64,000 nt of DNA from Cladocopium goreaui (lineage: Eukaryota; Sar; Dinophyceae; Suessiales; Symbiodiniaceae): positions 124,001-188,000 of the forward strand of contig CAMXCT020001024.1 of the NCBI GenBank assembly GCA_947184155.2, given 5' to 3'. Positions 34,446-43,160 of this stretch are shown piece by piece. Within the stretch, counting starts at the first letter, position 1. Each line of letters begins with the position of its first letter. The translations under genes were made by a program, and so were the position numbers. A model generated the notes under the pieces. The model saw only the letters and a program-made list of their open reading frames with translations, did no database searches and was not told where the DNA came from.

Positions 34446-35738
34446 ATGGCTGTGGACAATGGATTGACAATGGACCATAATGGGGAAAAGGAGGCCCGAG
34501 CCGCTGGGGCAGCTCGCATGCGCAAGGCTTTACTAAGCTCTATGTGCCAGGAATGTCAAGAGGAAATAAAACCTGGAGATGACATCTATCCAGTGGAGGG
34601 TGGAGCTGGTCTAAAGCGAAGCTCACTTTGCTGGTTGCACTTAGCTTGTGCTGAACGCTTGGGCTCACCACCTGTGCCCCCATGCAAACATTTTCTGCGA
34701 AGTGGCCTTTGTCAATACGGCGGAAGCTGCTTTTTCGCACACCCCGAGGAGGCTGGAAAACTGGCTCTGGAACGCCAGCAGCTAAGGCGTAGCAGGCCGA
34801 ATGCCAAAGTGGCAAATCGAGGTGATGGAAGGAGGAATGGTGTGAAGAACTACAGCAAGTCATCAGTCCTTCGGAGGTGGCTTTTGGAGAATGTGGGCAT
34901 TGAACAGTTGCGGTCAGGTTATGTGCTGGATGTTGCGGGTGGGAAGGGCGAGCTTGCCTGGGAGCTGCTGAACCTGAACCTGGTTGAAGCCCTGGTGCTG
35001 GACCCAAGGCCCCTTGATTTGAAAACGGTCGAGCGGAAGTGGCGTCATGGCCTGTTCTGGCGAAATCCGATCTTCCACAGTTTTTTGCACTGCACATTTG
35101 ATGGCACAAAGGAGTCCAAGGTGCCACAGCACTCACGACTGCTTCTGACCGACAACATGGTTGCGTCATTGGGAAACGCCTCAGACTTGGTAGCAGCCTT
35201 TGAGGAATCCAAGAAAAGAGCCATGGAACTCAGATGGACCAGGAAAGGTTTAGTCCATGAAGGACATGAAGGACATGAAGGACATGAAGAAGAAGCAGAT
35301 GAAGTTGAGGATGTCGATCCTCAAGAAATGGAAGTCGCAGAGTGTGACACAGGCTCCAATTCTGCCAGTCTTGCAGACATTGTGTATGGCTGTAGTGTGG
35401 TAGTAGCTTTGCATCCAGACCAAGCAGCAGAAGCTTCGATACGGTTGGCACTTGACCTGCAGAAACCCTTTGCAGTGGTGCCTTGTTGCGTCTATGCAGC
35501 GGAGTTTCCAAAGCGCAAGCTGAAGGGCAATCCGGTCAGGAGCTACCATGAACTCTTGGAATACCTGCAGCAAATGGATCCTAGGATCCAACGCACAGAT
35601 CTCGACTTTGAAGGGAAAAACACCTTGTTGTTCATGACTCCTGATGACTGGAAGCTGACAGAAAAGTTGTCACCCAGCTCCGCTGACATGGACCTTGCCG
35701 TGGTAGAAAAGTTGGCGCTCTTACTTGGTCTTGCCTAG
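34446..35738 (+). CDS. CCCH zinc-finger SAM-dependent methyltransferase
   Basis: An intact 430-codon frame. ATG 34446 is the first in frame; the frame extends upstream to TTG 34359, so a 5' exon is possible. Residues 34-68 carry CQEC and CWLHLAC, a PARP/PHD-like zinc-binding cluster. Residues 80-99 are a CCCH finger (C-x8-C-x5-C-x3-H, CKHFLRSGLC), usually RNA-binding. Residues 159-170 (YVLDVAGGKGEL) are motif I of a class I SAM methyltransferase, with acidic VLDPRP after it. An acidic insert with EGHEGHEGHE repeats at 271-300 precedes a C-terminal lobe with VVALHPDQAAEA and FAVVPCCVY. The second lobe recalls the Methyltransf_32/TRMT13-like group. I infer an RNA methyltransferase; substrate unknown. 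Confidence 0.75.
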   Translation: MAVDNGLTMDHNGEKEARAAGAARMRKALLSSMCQECQEEIKPGDDIYPVEGGAGLKRSSLCWLHLACAERLGSPPVPPCKHFLRSGLCQYGGSCFFAHPEEAGKLALERQQLRRSRPNAKVANRGDGRRNGVKNYSKSSVLRRWLLENVGIEQLRSGYVLDVAGGKGELAWELLNLNLVEALVLDPRPLDLKTVERKWRHGLFWRNPIFHSFLHCTFDGTKESKVPQHSRLLLTDNMVASLGNASDLVAAFEESKKRAMELRWTRKGLVHEGHEGHEGHEEEADEVEDVDPQEMEVAECDTGSNSASLADIVYGCSVVVALHPDQAAEASIRLALDLQKPFAVVPCCVYAAEFPKRKLKGNPVRSYHELLEYLQQMDPRIQRTDLDFEGKNTLLFMTPDDWKLTEKLSPSSADMDLAVVEKLALLLGLA

Positions 35739-35937
35739 TGGTTCTGACAGTTTTGACAATACTTTCTGTTTTGACGTGCTTGAAGCTGATCCTTTTTCCA
35801 TTCAGAGTTTGGAAGCACTGACACACTGGCCAAACTCCAAGACTTGGTACCCATGCAATTACCACGAGGCCAAAGCTCTTCGGCGACCTGCTGATGCTGG
35901 TATCTTTGCTGATATGGCTAGCTATGATAAAGACTGA
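35739..35937 (+). CDS. putative exon downstream of the methyltransferase
   Basis: A protein-like frame reading ALTHWPNSKTWYPCNYHEAK and closing at TGA 35935-35937. Another frame takes over at about 35940. Possibly the start of an unrecognised gene extending to about 37.0 kb. Confidence 0.35.
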
Positions 35938-36300
35938 AGATCCTCAAAGCCTACGCATTTGTGTCCAAGTCAATTCCGAGTCGCCAGTTTCATTTTGCTG
36001 CAGTGCGCTGGAATTGGAAGCATTACATCATTACCTTTTTTGTTTACACAAAGTGGAGCTTGGGTGTTTTGGGCCACTAGGTTTCACAGTGGAAGAAGAT
36101 TTTGACTATGTTTGGATGGAAGAAAGTGAAGAGGAGGAGATTAAGGAGGCCACGCCCGGCAAAGTTGCGGCCTGGCAAGACCACAGAGCCCCAAAACCCC
36201 CAGAGCTACAGCCGCTTAAAAAACGCCAGGATGATCCCATTGTTGAAGTCCTCTCGGAGGCTTGGAGTCACGGTCCCCTTGAGACTTTGCTGTTAAGCTG
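35938..36300 (+). CDS. putative exon, acidic protein segment
   Basis: Continuous coding-like sequence: ALELEALHHYLFCLHKVELG, EEDFDYVWMEESEEEEIKEA, then basic and Pro-rich. The acidic run is followed by KPPELQPLKKRQDDPIVEVL. Borders not resolved. Same strand as the neighbours on both sides. Confidence 0.45.
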
Positions 36301-36440
36301 GAGACTAAAGATCACAAGTTCCATGGGAAATTGTTGGTCTTCGGGGGATTTCGGGGGATTTTCCCATGATTTTGGATGATTTTGATATGTTTTCCATTGT
36401 TTTCCATTGTATTCCATTTTCCATTATGTTTTGGCTTCAG

Positions 36441-36594
36441 GCGGGCCAGGAAGATCAATCCACTCAAGTGGAAGGACTGGAACCATCTCGCAGCCTTCAA
36501 GTGCATTTCCATGGCTGCAGGACATGCCACTTCCTTACAGCACCAGCCCCCACAGTACCCCACAGTGAAATGTTGGATTGTCAGGAACGGATGA
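36441..36594 (+). CDS. putative exon, Trp-rich segment
   Basis: After CAG 36438-36440 the frame (one leading base) reads RARKINPLKWKDWNHLAAFK and CISMAAGHATSLQHQPPQYP, to TGA 36592-36594. The true donor may lie just before the stop. Confidence 0.4.
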
Positions 36595-36815
36595 GCCTGC
36601 CAAAGTTGAAATGCGGAGCCTCAGCAGTTTTCTTTTGTTGTCTGTGAAGACTTAATTCAAGGCATATTCCATCGAGCACACCGACAATGACGGCAAACTC
36701 AAAATCCAAGCATTCTTGTTGTGAAAATGGGGATGTTCCAAAATCTCCAATCCCATTGTGTTCCCCAACTACTTTGCTAATATCTACTAATCACACTAAC
36801 CTGGGCCAACCTCAG

Positions 36816-36990
36816 ATTTTTTCGTTTGGACCGGGCCACCACTGCTGCCCTTGACGAATCGCCGAGGCAGGACGCCGAAGGTGATGCTTCAAGCCAAGGT
36901 GATCCAGATGCCTTGTTGGCAGAGGTTGAGGCTCGATGCTGCGTCAACTTCAGGCTGTTTCTGGATGGACATCTTTTTGTATTAGCATGA
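36816..36990 (+). CDS. putative terminal exon
   Basis: After CAG 36813-36815 the frame (one leading base) is open to TGA 36988-36990 and encodes FFRLDRATTAALDESPRQDA and EVEARCCVNFRLFLDGHLFV. It is likely the 3' coding end of the gene made up of the exons at 35.7-36.6 kb. Confidence 0.45.
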
Positions 36991-38299
36991 TGTACCAATG
37001 ATCTACCAATGATGTGGCCTTTGGCATCCTTTTGCTATTGGGTGATAGATTTGTGTCCAAGTGATGTAACTAGCGTGTGCACTTGGGCTGTGCACTTGCT
37101 GTCAAGGATATCCTCTATGCAAAGAAGCCCTCTTCGGACCAGGATTTGCTGGATGTACTGCTCTAAGTTTTGGATTCGTCCCACAACTGCAACAGCTACA
37201 AGGTTGATGTAACCCGCATGAGTTTCATGATGTGTGAGGTGCTTGCAATGACTGCATGTCCGCCCAATCCGAAGGAAGGGATGGTGCATGAATGATGCCT
37301 GTTGCTTCATCTCAGCAGCGTACAGCTGGTTTATCTCAAAGTCATTTCCGAATTTCTGAGGTGAGGTTCGTTGAATCAAGTTGAATCGAGTTGAATCAAG
37401 TTGAATCAAGTTGAACAATCAATTTGAATCAAGTTGAATCAAGTTGAATCTCCTATTCTCAGTATTTCTCAATGATAATCCCCACGTTCCTGGTTCGTGC
37501 AATCTCCTGCAGCTTGGGATTTCGGAGAGGAGCTGCAGCAGTTGCCCCCCTGGCGCCCTGGAGCAGCCCAAAGCCGACGGCGCAACCTGGGATTGGCTGG
37601 GTGGCGCCGGTGTAGGGGAGGAGTTGGATGCTGATCGTGGTGGAAATGCAGATTTTGGCTTGAACATCATGCTCGAACTTGGTCGGTTTGAGTCCCAATC
37701 AACATCATTGTTTTTTTTTTAAGGTTGCAAGTTGCAGGTGAAAAGAATGGAACGTGTCCCATTGACAGGTTGGACACACTGTGGACTTTTGCGGCCACCC
37801 GCAACAATGCTGAGAACACTCGGTTGTGGCGATGTGACAAGGCTCGCCCGAAGCAGTTCAAGCAGTCAGCGATGTGTCTCGACAATGTTGCAGATGGATG
37901 CAAATGGACCGTGACGAGGGGATGACATTGGACAATTTAATGATTCTAACATTCTATTTGATTTTCTGTATTCAAACCTTTGACGAATACCAAAAATGCA
38001 CAACAATGATTTGTAATGCGAAGGAAAATTTGCTTACACGCATTTGCAGCGTTATTCAATAAAGCTTAGATGACTGGACTGGACAAGAGCAGACTTCGAG
38101 AGGGACCAAAAAACTGTGGGGTCAGCTCTGCCACTCTGCCACTGTAACCTTCACTGCCATGACCCTTGCCATGCCTCGAGAGGTGCGCGATGCCTTGCTC
38201 TCAAGCGCAGAGGCTGGGGTTGTTTCAATCACTGGATGAATCTTGGAATGGATTTATTATGATTTACATGGATTGACCGATTGACCGGACACATTTCAG
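36991..38299. other. no certain gene
   Basis: A minus-strand frame (37459-37698) and plus-strand frames overlap at 37444-37722 and both look partly protein-like. Nothing decides between them. Confidence 0.3.
37368..37450. repeat. 10-11 bp GTTGAATCAA minisatellite
   Basis: About eight units of GTTGAATCAA/GTTGAATCGA with one TTTGAATCAA variant. Confidence 0.9.
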
Positions 38300-38468
38300 A
38301 GAACACATTCAGAGCTGAAAGTGACCCAACCAGACTGCGTGAGAATCAGTTCCTTGGGTGCTTTGACAGCCCTGATGGTGCCAAGCTCTGGAAGTTTGAC
38401 TCCGCAGATGGCAACCCGCTACACCGCTACAGCATGACCTTGGTGGTCCAAAAATCCCAAGGCACGTG
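38300..38468 (+). CDS. putative exon, unknown protein
   Basis: After CAG 38297-38299 the frame reads NTFRAESDPTRLRENQFLGC and FDSPDGAKLWKFDSADGNPL. Compact, globular-type composition; no family recognised. Confidence 0.4.
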
Positions 38469-38805
38469 ACGAGAACAAGATCTCAATGTGGGAAGACGAG
38501 GGTGTTCGAAAGGCCTGAGGGTCTTTCCTGGCTTTGTCACCTTGAATCTTTCAACAGAAGATCTACATAAGTCAGGATCCTAGAAACCGCTTTTATTATG
38601 TTTTTAATCACTTCTATATTTTTGGGGTTCTCAGATCTAAACTGGTGGGGCAAATACCCCAAAGATGATATGATGTGAGGCCTTCGTTTTGGGGGCCTCC
38701 GAGCAGATCTCAGCCCCACTGGATGATGCGACCGGCGCGGGTCTTTGATTTGATGCGGCCTGCAATCCTATCTTATCTATCTTTACACAATCCACATTCA
38801 TTGCG

Positions 38806-39120
38806 ATGGAACGAAACCCACCACATTCACTGCTCAAGTTGTCTGCCTTTTTCCCAGGAATCACACTTCATGACTTCGCCAATCAACTCATCTCTGCCAT
38901 GTCTGCCACTGAGGTGAAACCAAGGCTGGGAGAAACAGTTGGGGCTCGGGCCGCTGGGACTCTGCCACTGGCGGCCAGGAGTCTGAAGTCAAACACCTAC
39001 GACCGCAACGGGTGGAAGTCCGACTACAGGCCCCTTCGCAATCCCTTCACGAGAGCGGGCAGTGGTGCCTTCACATGCTCTTTGCTTTGGGTCGGTTTCA
39101 GAGCAATGCGCTCAAGTTGA
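38806..39120 (+). CDS. hypothetical ORF
   Basis: A 104-codon frame with HDFANQLISAMSATEVKPRL and an Arg/Lys/Asn-rich middle. Possibly one exon; not recognised. Confidence 0.25.
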   Translation: MERNPPHSLLKLSAFFPGITLHDFANQLISAMSATEVKPRLGETVGARAAGTLPLAARSLKSNTYDRNGWKSDYRPLRNPFTRAGSGAFTCSLLWVGFRAMRSS

Positions 39121-39540
39121 TTCAGCATATTCAGCATATTCAGCTTTAAAAGGTTTGTCCAGTTTTTGTTCCTTCGCGTTGTTTTCCGGCCTCCAAGATT
39201 TTTTCACAATTTCCAGCCTTTGCTGCTCTTTGCTTTGCTGGGTTTGCAGTAGCGCCGCTGGGACGGAATGTGGTACCAGAATTCCTTCCTGATTTCAGCA
39301 AGCCCTGCTATTGATTTCTCAATTCATATGGAGCACGTTGGGTTTCGATGGATTTCGGATGAATGGCCGACAAATCAACGATCAATGGACTTATATCCTT
39401 GGAATTGTATTATATATTTATAAAATTTTTATAAATATAAATATGATATGTCAATCAAATTCAATCAGTCAATTAGTGATCAATGGCAGGTCAACGGATC
39501 ATCCATTAATCATCGATGAATGATGGACGCATGAATGGCA

Positions 39541-39634
39541 TTCCCCCGTGGCAAGGCCATGCTGGGCCTGTCCATGCTGGCAGAGTCCGATGAGCTGCGA
39601 GAGGCCTCCGGTGTGTATGTCATGGATTGTAATG
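39541..39634 (+). CDS. putative exon with GT donor
   Basis: Reads RGKAMLGLSMLAESDELREA then SGVYVMDCN, followed by GTATGT at 39635. Function unknown. Confidence 0.4.
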
Positions 39635-39690
39635 GTATGTATACGTATAACATCGTGTAACTTACATAGATCATGCCATTCATCATTCAG

Positions 39691-40066
39691 TGGTTCGAGG
39701 TGCTCGGATATCCACCCTTGTACAAATGCTGGCTGCTGCATGATTCTCAAGCTGGCTAGATACCTGATTGACAACTTACAAGGAAATCTGGAAAGACAAG
39801 CGGCTCGTGTCCGACTCAGATATTTGTGGTCCAACATTTCGCTTCTGGGTTGTCTACCCAAGATCTGCTTGCTGACTGAGCTTGTTATCGCCTTGTTGCA
39901 GATAGCTGGTGAAGACATTGGCCAAAAAATGTTGCTGTCGCCAAGTGCCGCGAGGTTGCTTCAGTTCAGAATGCAGTTGAGAGTCCTGGACCACTCAGGC
40001 GGGGTGACACCCATGCTACGAAACCTCTGTGGAAAGATGGGAATAGGATGGGAACAATCGGAATAG
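39691..40066 (+). CDS. putative exon(s), helical protein segment
   Basis: After CAG 39688-39690 one frame gives WFEVLGYPPLYKCWLLHDSQ, with a possible GC donor at about 39751. Another frame then gives a long helical stretch (LARYLIDNLQGNLERQ, PKICLLTELVIALLQIAGED) to TAG 40064-40066. Two exons or alternative readings; not recognised. Confidence 0.35.
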
Positions 40067-40384
40067 GTGAGCGGTGAAGGATGGTTGGCTATACTCCTGA
40101 TCATTGGGATCATTGGATATTGGACAACCCATGGCCAGGCCCATTGGCTTGCATGTGCTTCAGCATCTCTCACAGTCCACTGAGATCCAGGTGTGCCTGC
40201 CAAGTTGGGAACTTGGGAGGACTTCTCAGGCTGTTATAAAGTGGGTTGTTCGGTTTGTTGCAAACCATGTTAATATCGTGTAGTCGCCAGTATAAGGTTG
40301 TACATGTCATATACATAGACCCAAAATGACGGAAATAAATACATACATACATATATATATATACACACGAAGTTACATATTGCA

Positions 40385-40500
40385 CAAATATACATACGTG
40401 TACTTATATATATATTATATAATTACTTTATATATTATATATATATATACATAATTACTTAATTAATTAATTATATATACATATATATATATATACTGTC
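40385..40500. repeat. AT-rich microsatellite tract
   Basis: TATA- and TTAATTAA-rich sequence with imperfect TA repeats. Confidence 0.85.
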
Positions 40501-40556
40501 CATATAGCAGATACACGTTGGTGAAACCATGTTAAATCATTTGCAACCAGGCAGAC

Positions 40557-40670
40557 ATGGTCAAATGTGGCATCCGTGAACTTCTGGCCACGCGGCTGCC
40601 GGATTTGGAGAAACATCAGCACCGGGTGCCTTGGGTGGATGGCCAAGTTGGACGTGGCTTATTTCGGTAG
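40557..40670 (+). CDS. putative short exon
   Basis: From ATG 40557 the frame reads VKCGIRELLATRLPDLEKHQ and ends at TAG 40668-40670. An acceptor-like CCAG precedes it at 40547-40550. Confidence 0.3.
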   Translation: MVKCGIRELLATRLPDLEKHQHRVPWVDGQVGRGLFR

Positions 40671-40796
40671 GGAAAAGGTATGGACCAGTGTATTCGTTGG
40701 GGTAATTAGAACCTTTTTTAAGCATATACTGCATATACTGGTCGTTTTTTCTCATTTTCCCCAACTTTGGAAAGCCGTGGGTGGGAAAATCAAGAC

Positions 40797-40914
40797 GACC
40801 CAGGGAGGATTTCCAGGGAGGATTCGAACCTCCACCTCCGTGCTTGTCAAGCATGAGCTGCAGAGCAGCAGATTGCTCGCAAAGACGACGCCACACCCAT
40901 TGGGCAACTGGGTC
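40797..40914 (-). tRNA. tRNA-Val(GAC)-like sequence with two insertions, probable pseudogene or tRNA-derived repeat
   Basis: On the minus strand: acceptor GACCCAG (40914-40908), D-arm-like GCCCAATGGGTGTGGC, then about 33 extra bases, an anticodon arm CATGC-TTGACAA-GCACG (40855-40839, one mismatch), a five-base variable loop, a T arm GGAGG-TTCGAAT-CCTCC (40833-40817), and finally CTGGGTC (40803-40797), which pairs perfectly with the acceptor. A 13-bp tandem duplication (CCAGGGAGGATTT/C at 40800-40825) separates the T arm from the matching acceptor strand. The insertion before the anticodon arm is not at the normal intron site (37/38). Confidence 0.5.
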
Positions 40915-41162
40915 CTTGCAACAAAAATGAAGCGGGCCAGTCTGTTTACTTCACTAAGTCACTTACTTGTGTGCGGCTTGTGTGATTCAGGCTGCACTGA
41001 AAGGACCGTAGGACCACGGGACCATCAATACAGGCTATAAGGAGAGGCGGCCATCAAGGGCCAAGCAACCCGCACATCTGCCAGGCATGTGAAATTGCGC
41101 ATGACCGGCTGCTCGCAGTTTGAAAAATCCATTGGGTGAAAGATACCCCATGAATCAAAACT

Positions 41163-41630
41163 TTGTCTGGTGAAAATAGCTGGACAGTGCTGCAGCCAAC
41201 CCTGCTGCAAACTGACCCTGCATGTTGCAGTGGCAATTTGGCAAGTTTTGTTGCAGAAGTGGCCAGTTTGAGGAGCAAGAAGTGCTTGCCAAGCAGGGAT
41301 GTACAAAGCCACCCTTGGCTGCGAACTTTCCTATATGTAGAGGACAAAGGTTGTGGCTTCAGAGTCCAGCGTGAGTGTGATCTGGTCACTCTTGACTTGA
41401 ACTCAAGAATGTTGGTCGATTCTCAGCACTTCAAACCTGCAGAGTTGGCTCGAGTGCTAGGGCTCCAGCCACCAATGTACAATGTTCGTTTGCCTGTTTC
41501 ATCATGGCACCCTTGGCTGCAAAGAATTGGGGCCGGGCACACCAAATTGGTTTCGGAGATGGAGTGCAGCTTTGCCATCAATGTACCATCAGATTGGTCT
41601 TCGAATGTCTTAGAAATGATCAGGAGGTGA
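41163..41630 (+). CDS. hypothetical ORF, probable exon
   Basis: A 155-codon frame without a clear ATG start (TTG). It reads as protein: ASFVAEVASLRSKKCLPSRD, FLYVEDKGCGFRVQ, HFKPAELARVLGLQPP, to TGA 41628-41630. It runs straight into the 260-bp array, whose first partial unit begins at the stop. Not recognised. Confidence 0.4.
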   Translation: MSGENSWTVLQPTLLQTDPACCSGNLASFVAEVASLRSKKCLPSRDVQSHPWLRTFLYVEDKGCGFRVQRECDLVTLDLNSRMLVDSQHFKPAELARVLGLQPPMYNVRLPVSSWHPWLQRIGAGHTKLVSEMECSFAINVPSDWSSNVLEMIRR

Positions 41631-42750
41631 TTTTGTTCTGTTGGACTGGTACAGAGCACAGAACCTGTAGTTTTTGAAGCAGTGAACTCCAGATATCTGA
41701 GGTTTCGCACAGAAATAAGTATACGGAAATATCTTGAAACGTGCCAGCAAGGCAACAACATCTGTTTGAAAGTAGCATGCAAGCGTTCCTAGGCACCTGA
41801 TTGATAGAATCTGTTTTTACTTCCATGATCAGGGATCCACCAATCTGCGCGGAAACAGGCGCAGGTATACAAAGCTTGCACTTCTGTTCTCTGAGATTGG
41901 TACAGAGCAGGGAACTTTCAGAATCTGTAGTTTTTGAAGCAGTGAACTCCAGATATCTGAGGTTTCGCACAGAAATAAGTATACGGAAATATCTTGAAAC
42001 GTGCCAGCAAGGCAACAACATCTGTTTGAAAGTAGCATGCAAACGTTCCTAGGCACCTGATTGATAGAATCTGTTTTTACTTCCATGATCAGGGATCCAC
42101 CAATCTGCGCGGAAACAGGTGCAGGTATATAAAGCTTGCACTTCTGTTCTCTCAGATTGGTACAGAGCAGGGAACTTTCAGAATCTGTAGTTTTTGAAGC
42201 AGTGAACTCCAGATATCTGAGGTTTCGCACAGAAATAAGTATACGGAAATATCTTGAAACGTGCCAGCAAGGCACCAACATCTGTTTGAAAGTAGCATGC
42301 AAGCGTTCCTAGGCACCTGATTGATAGAATCTGTTTTAACTTCCATGATCAGGGATCCACCAATCTGCGCGGAAACAGGCGCAGGTATATAAAGCTTGCA
42401 CTTCTGTTCTCTGAGATTGGTACAGAGCAGGGAACTTTCAGAATCTGTAGTTTTTGAAGCAGTGAACTCCAGATATCTGAGGTTTCGCACAGAAATAAGT
42501 ATACGGAAATATCTTGAAACGTGCCAGCAAGGCACCAAAATCTGTTTGAAAGTAGCATGCAAGCGTTCCTAGGCACCTGATTGATAGAATCTGTTTTAAC
42601 TTCCATGATCAGGGATCCACCAATCTGCGCGGAAACAGGTGCAGGTATACAAAGCTTGCACTTCTGTTCTCTCAGATTGGTACAGAGCAGGGAACTTTCA
42701 GAATCTGTAGTTTTTGAAGCAGTGAACTCCAGATATCTGAGGTTCCACAC
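41631..42750. repeat. 260-bp tandem array, about 4.3 copies
   Basis: AGGGATCCAC recurs at 41831, 42091, 42351 and 42611, exactly 260 bp apart, with only a few substitutions between units. Each unit holds an exon-like stretch (VVFEAVNSRYLRF, YLETCQQGN, LKVACKRS, then stop). 260 is not a multiple of three, so the array cannot encode an in-frame protein repeat. The 136-190 codon minus-strand frames are by-products. Confidence 0.95.
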
Positions 42751-43104
42751 AGCGCACACACACGCACAACTAGGAGTCATTGCTCTGGCATGCCGACCAG
42801 GAGAATTTCTGGTTAGGATTTGGCAGATAAGTTGCTTTGAGGGAACCAGTCTAGAATTTCCAAGGAACTTGTAAGGACGCTTTTCTACTCTTTCCTGATG
42901 GCTGAATTTGTAAGAGTGCATCCAGAGACATGTCAGTTTTATTCACATGTGCAGCTGCAAGGTTCTACACATATGGTGCATTCCTCAGCCAAATGAGCCA
43001 AGGGATGCATGTTTGTTTGAAAGGAGGCAATGCAAAAAAACATAATGCAAGATAATGCAAGATCGTAGCCACAGTCTGCATTCTCTGTTTGGTACTATTT
43101 GCAG

Positions 43105-43160
43105 AACGGATCTGAAGTCTTTGAAGGGCCAGGAGGCCACTGCAATATTTGCGAACATTG
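43105..43160 (+). CDS. FU gene, possible upstream exon
   Basis: After GCAG at 43101-43104 the frame reads EVFEGPGGHCNICEHC. It is Cys-rich with C-x2-C-x2-C. Its junction to the next exon was not resolved. Confidence 0.4.

Noticed and set aside
41423-42921. Minus-strand frames of 119-190 codons repeated four times
   Set aside because: Shadow frames of the 260-bp array; the period is not a multiple of three.
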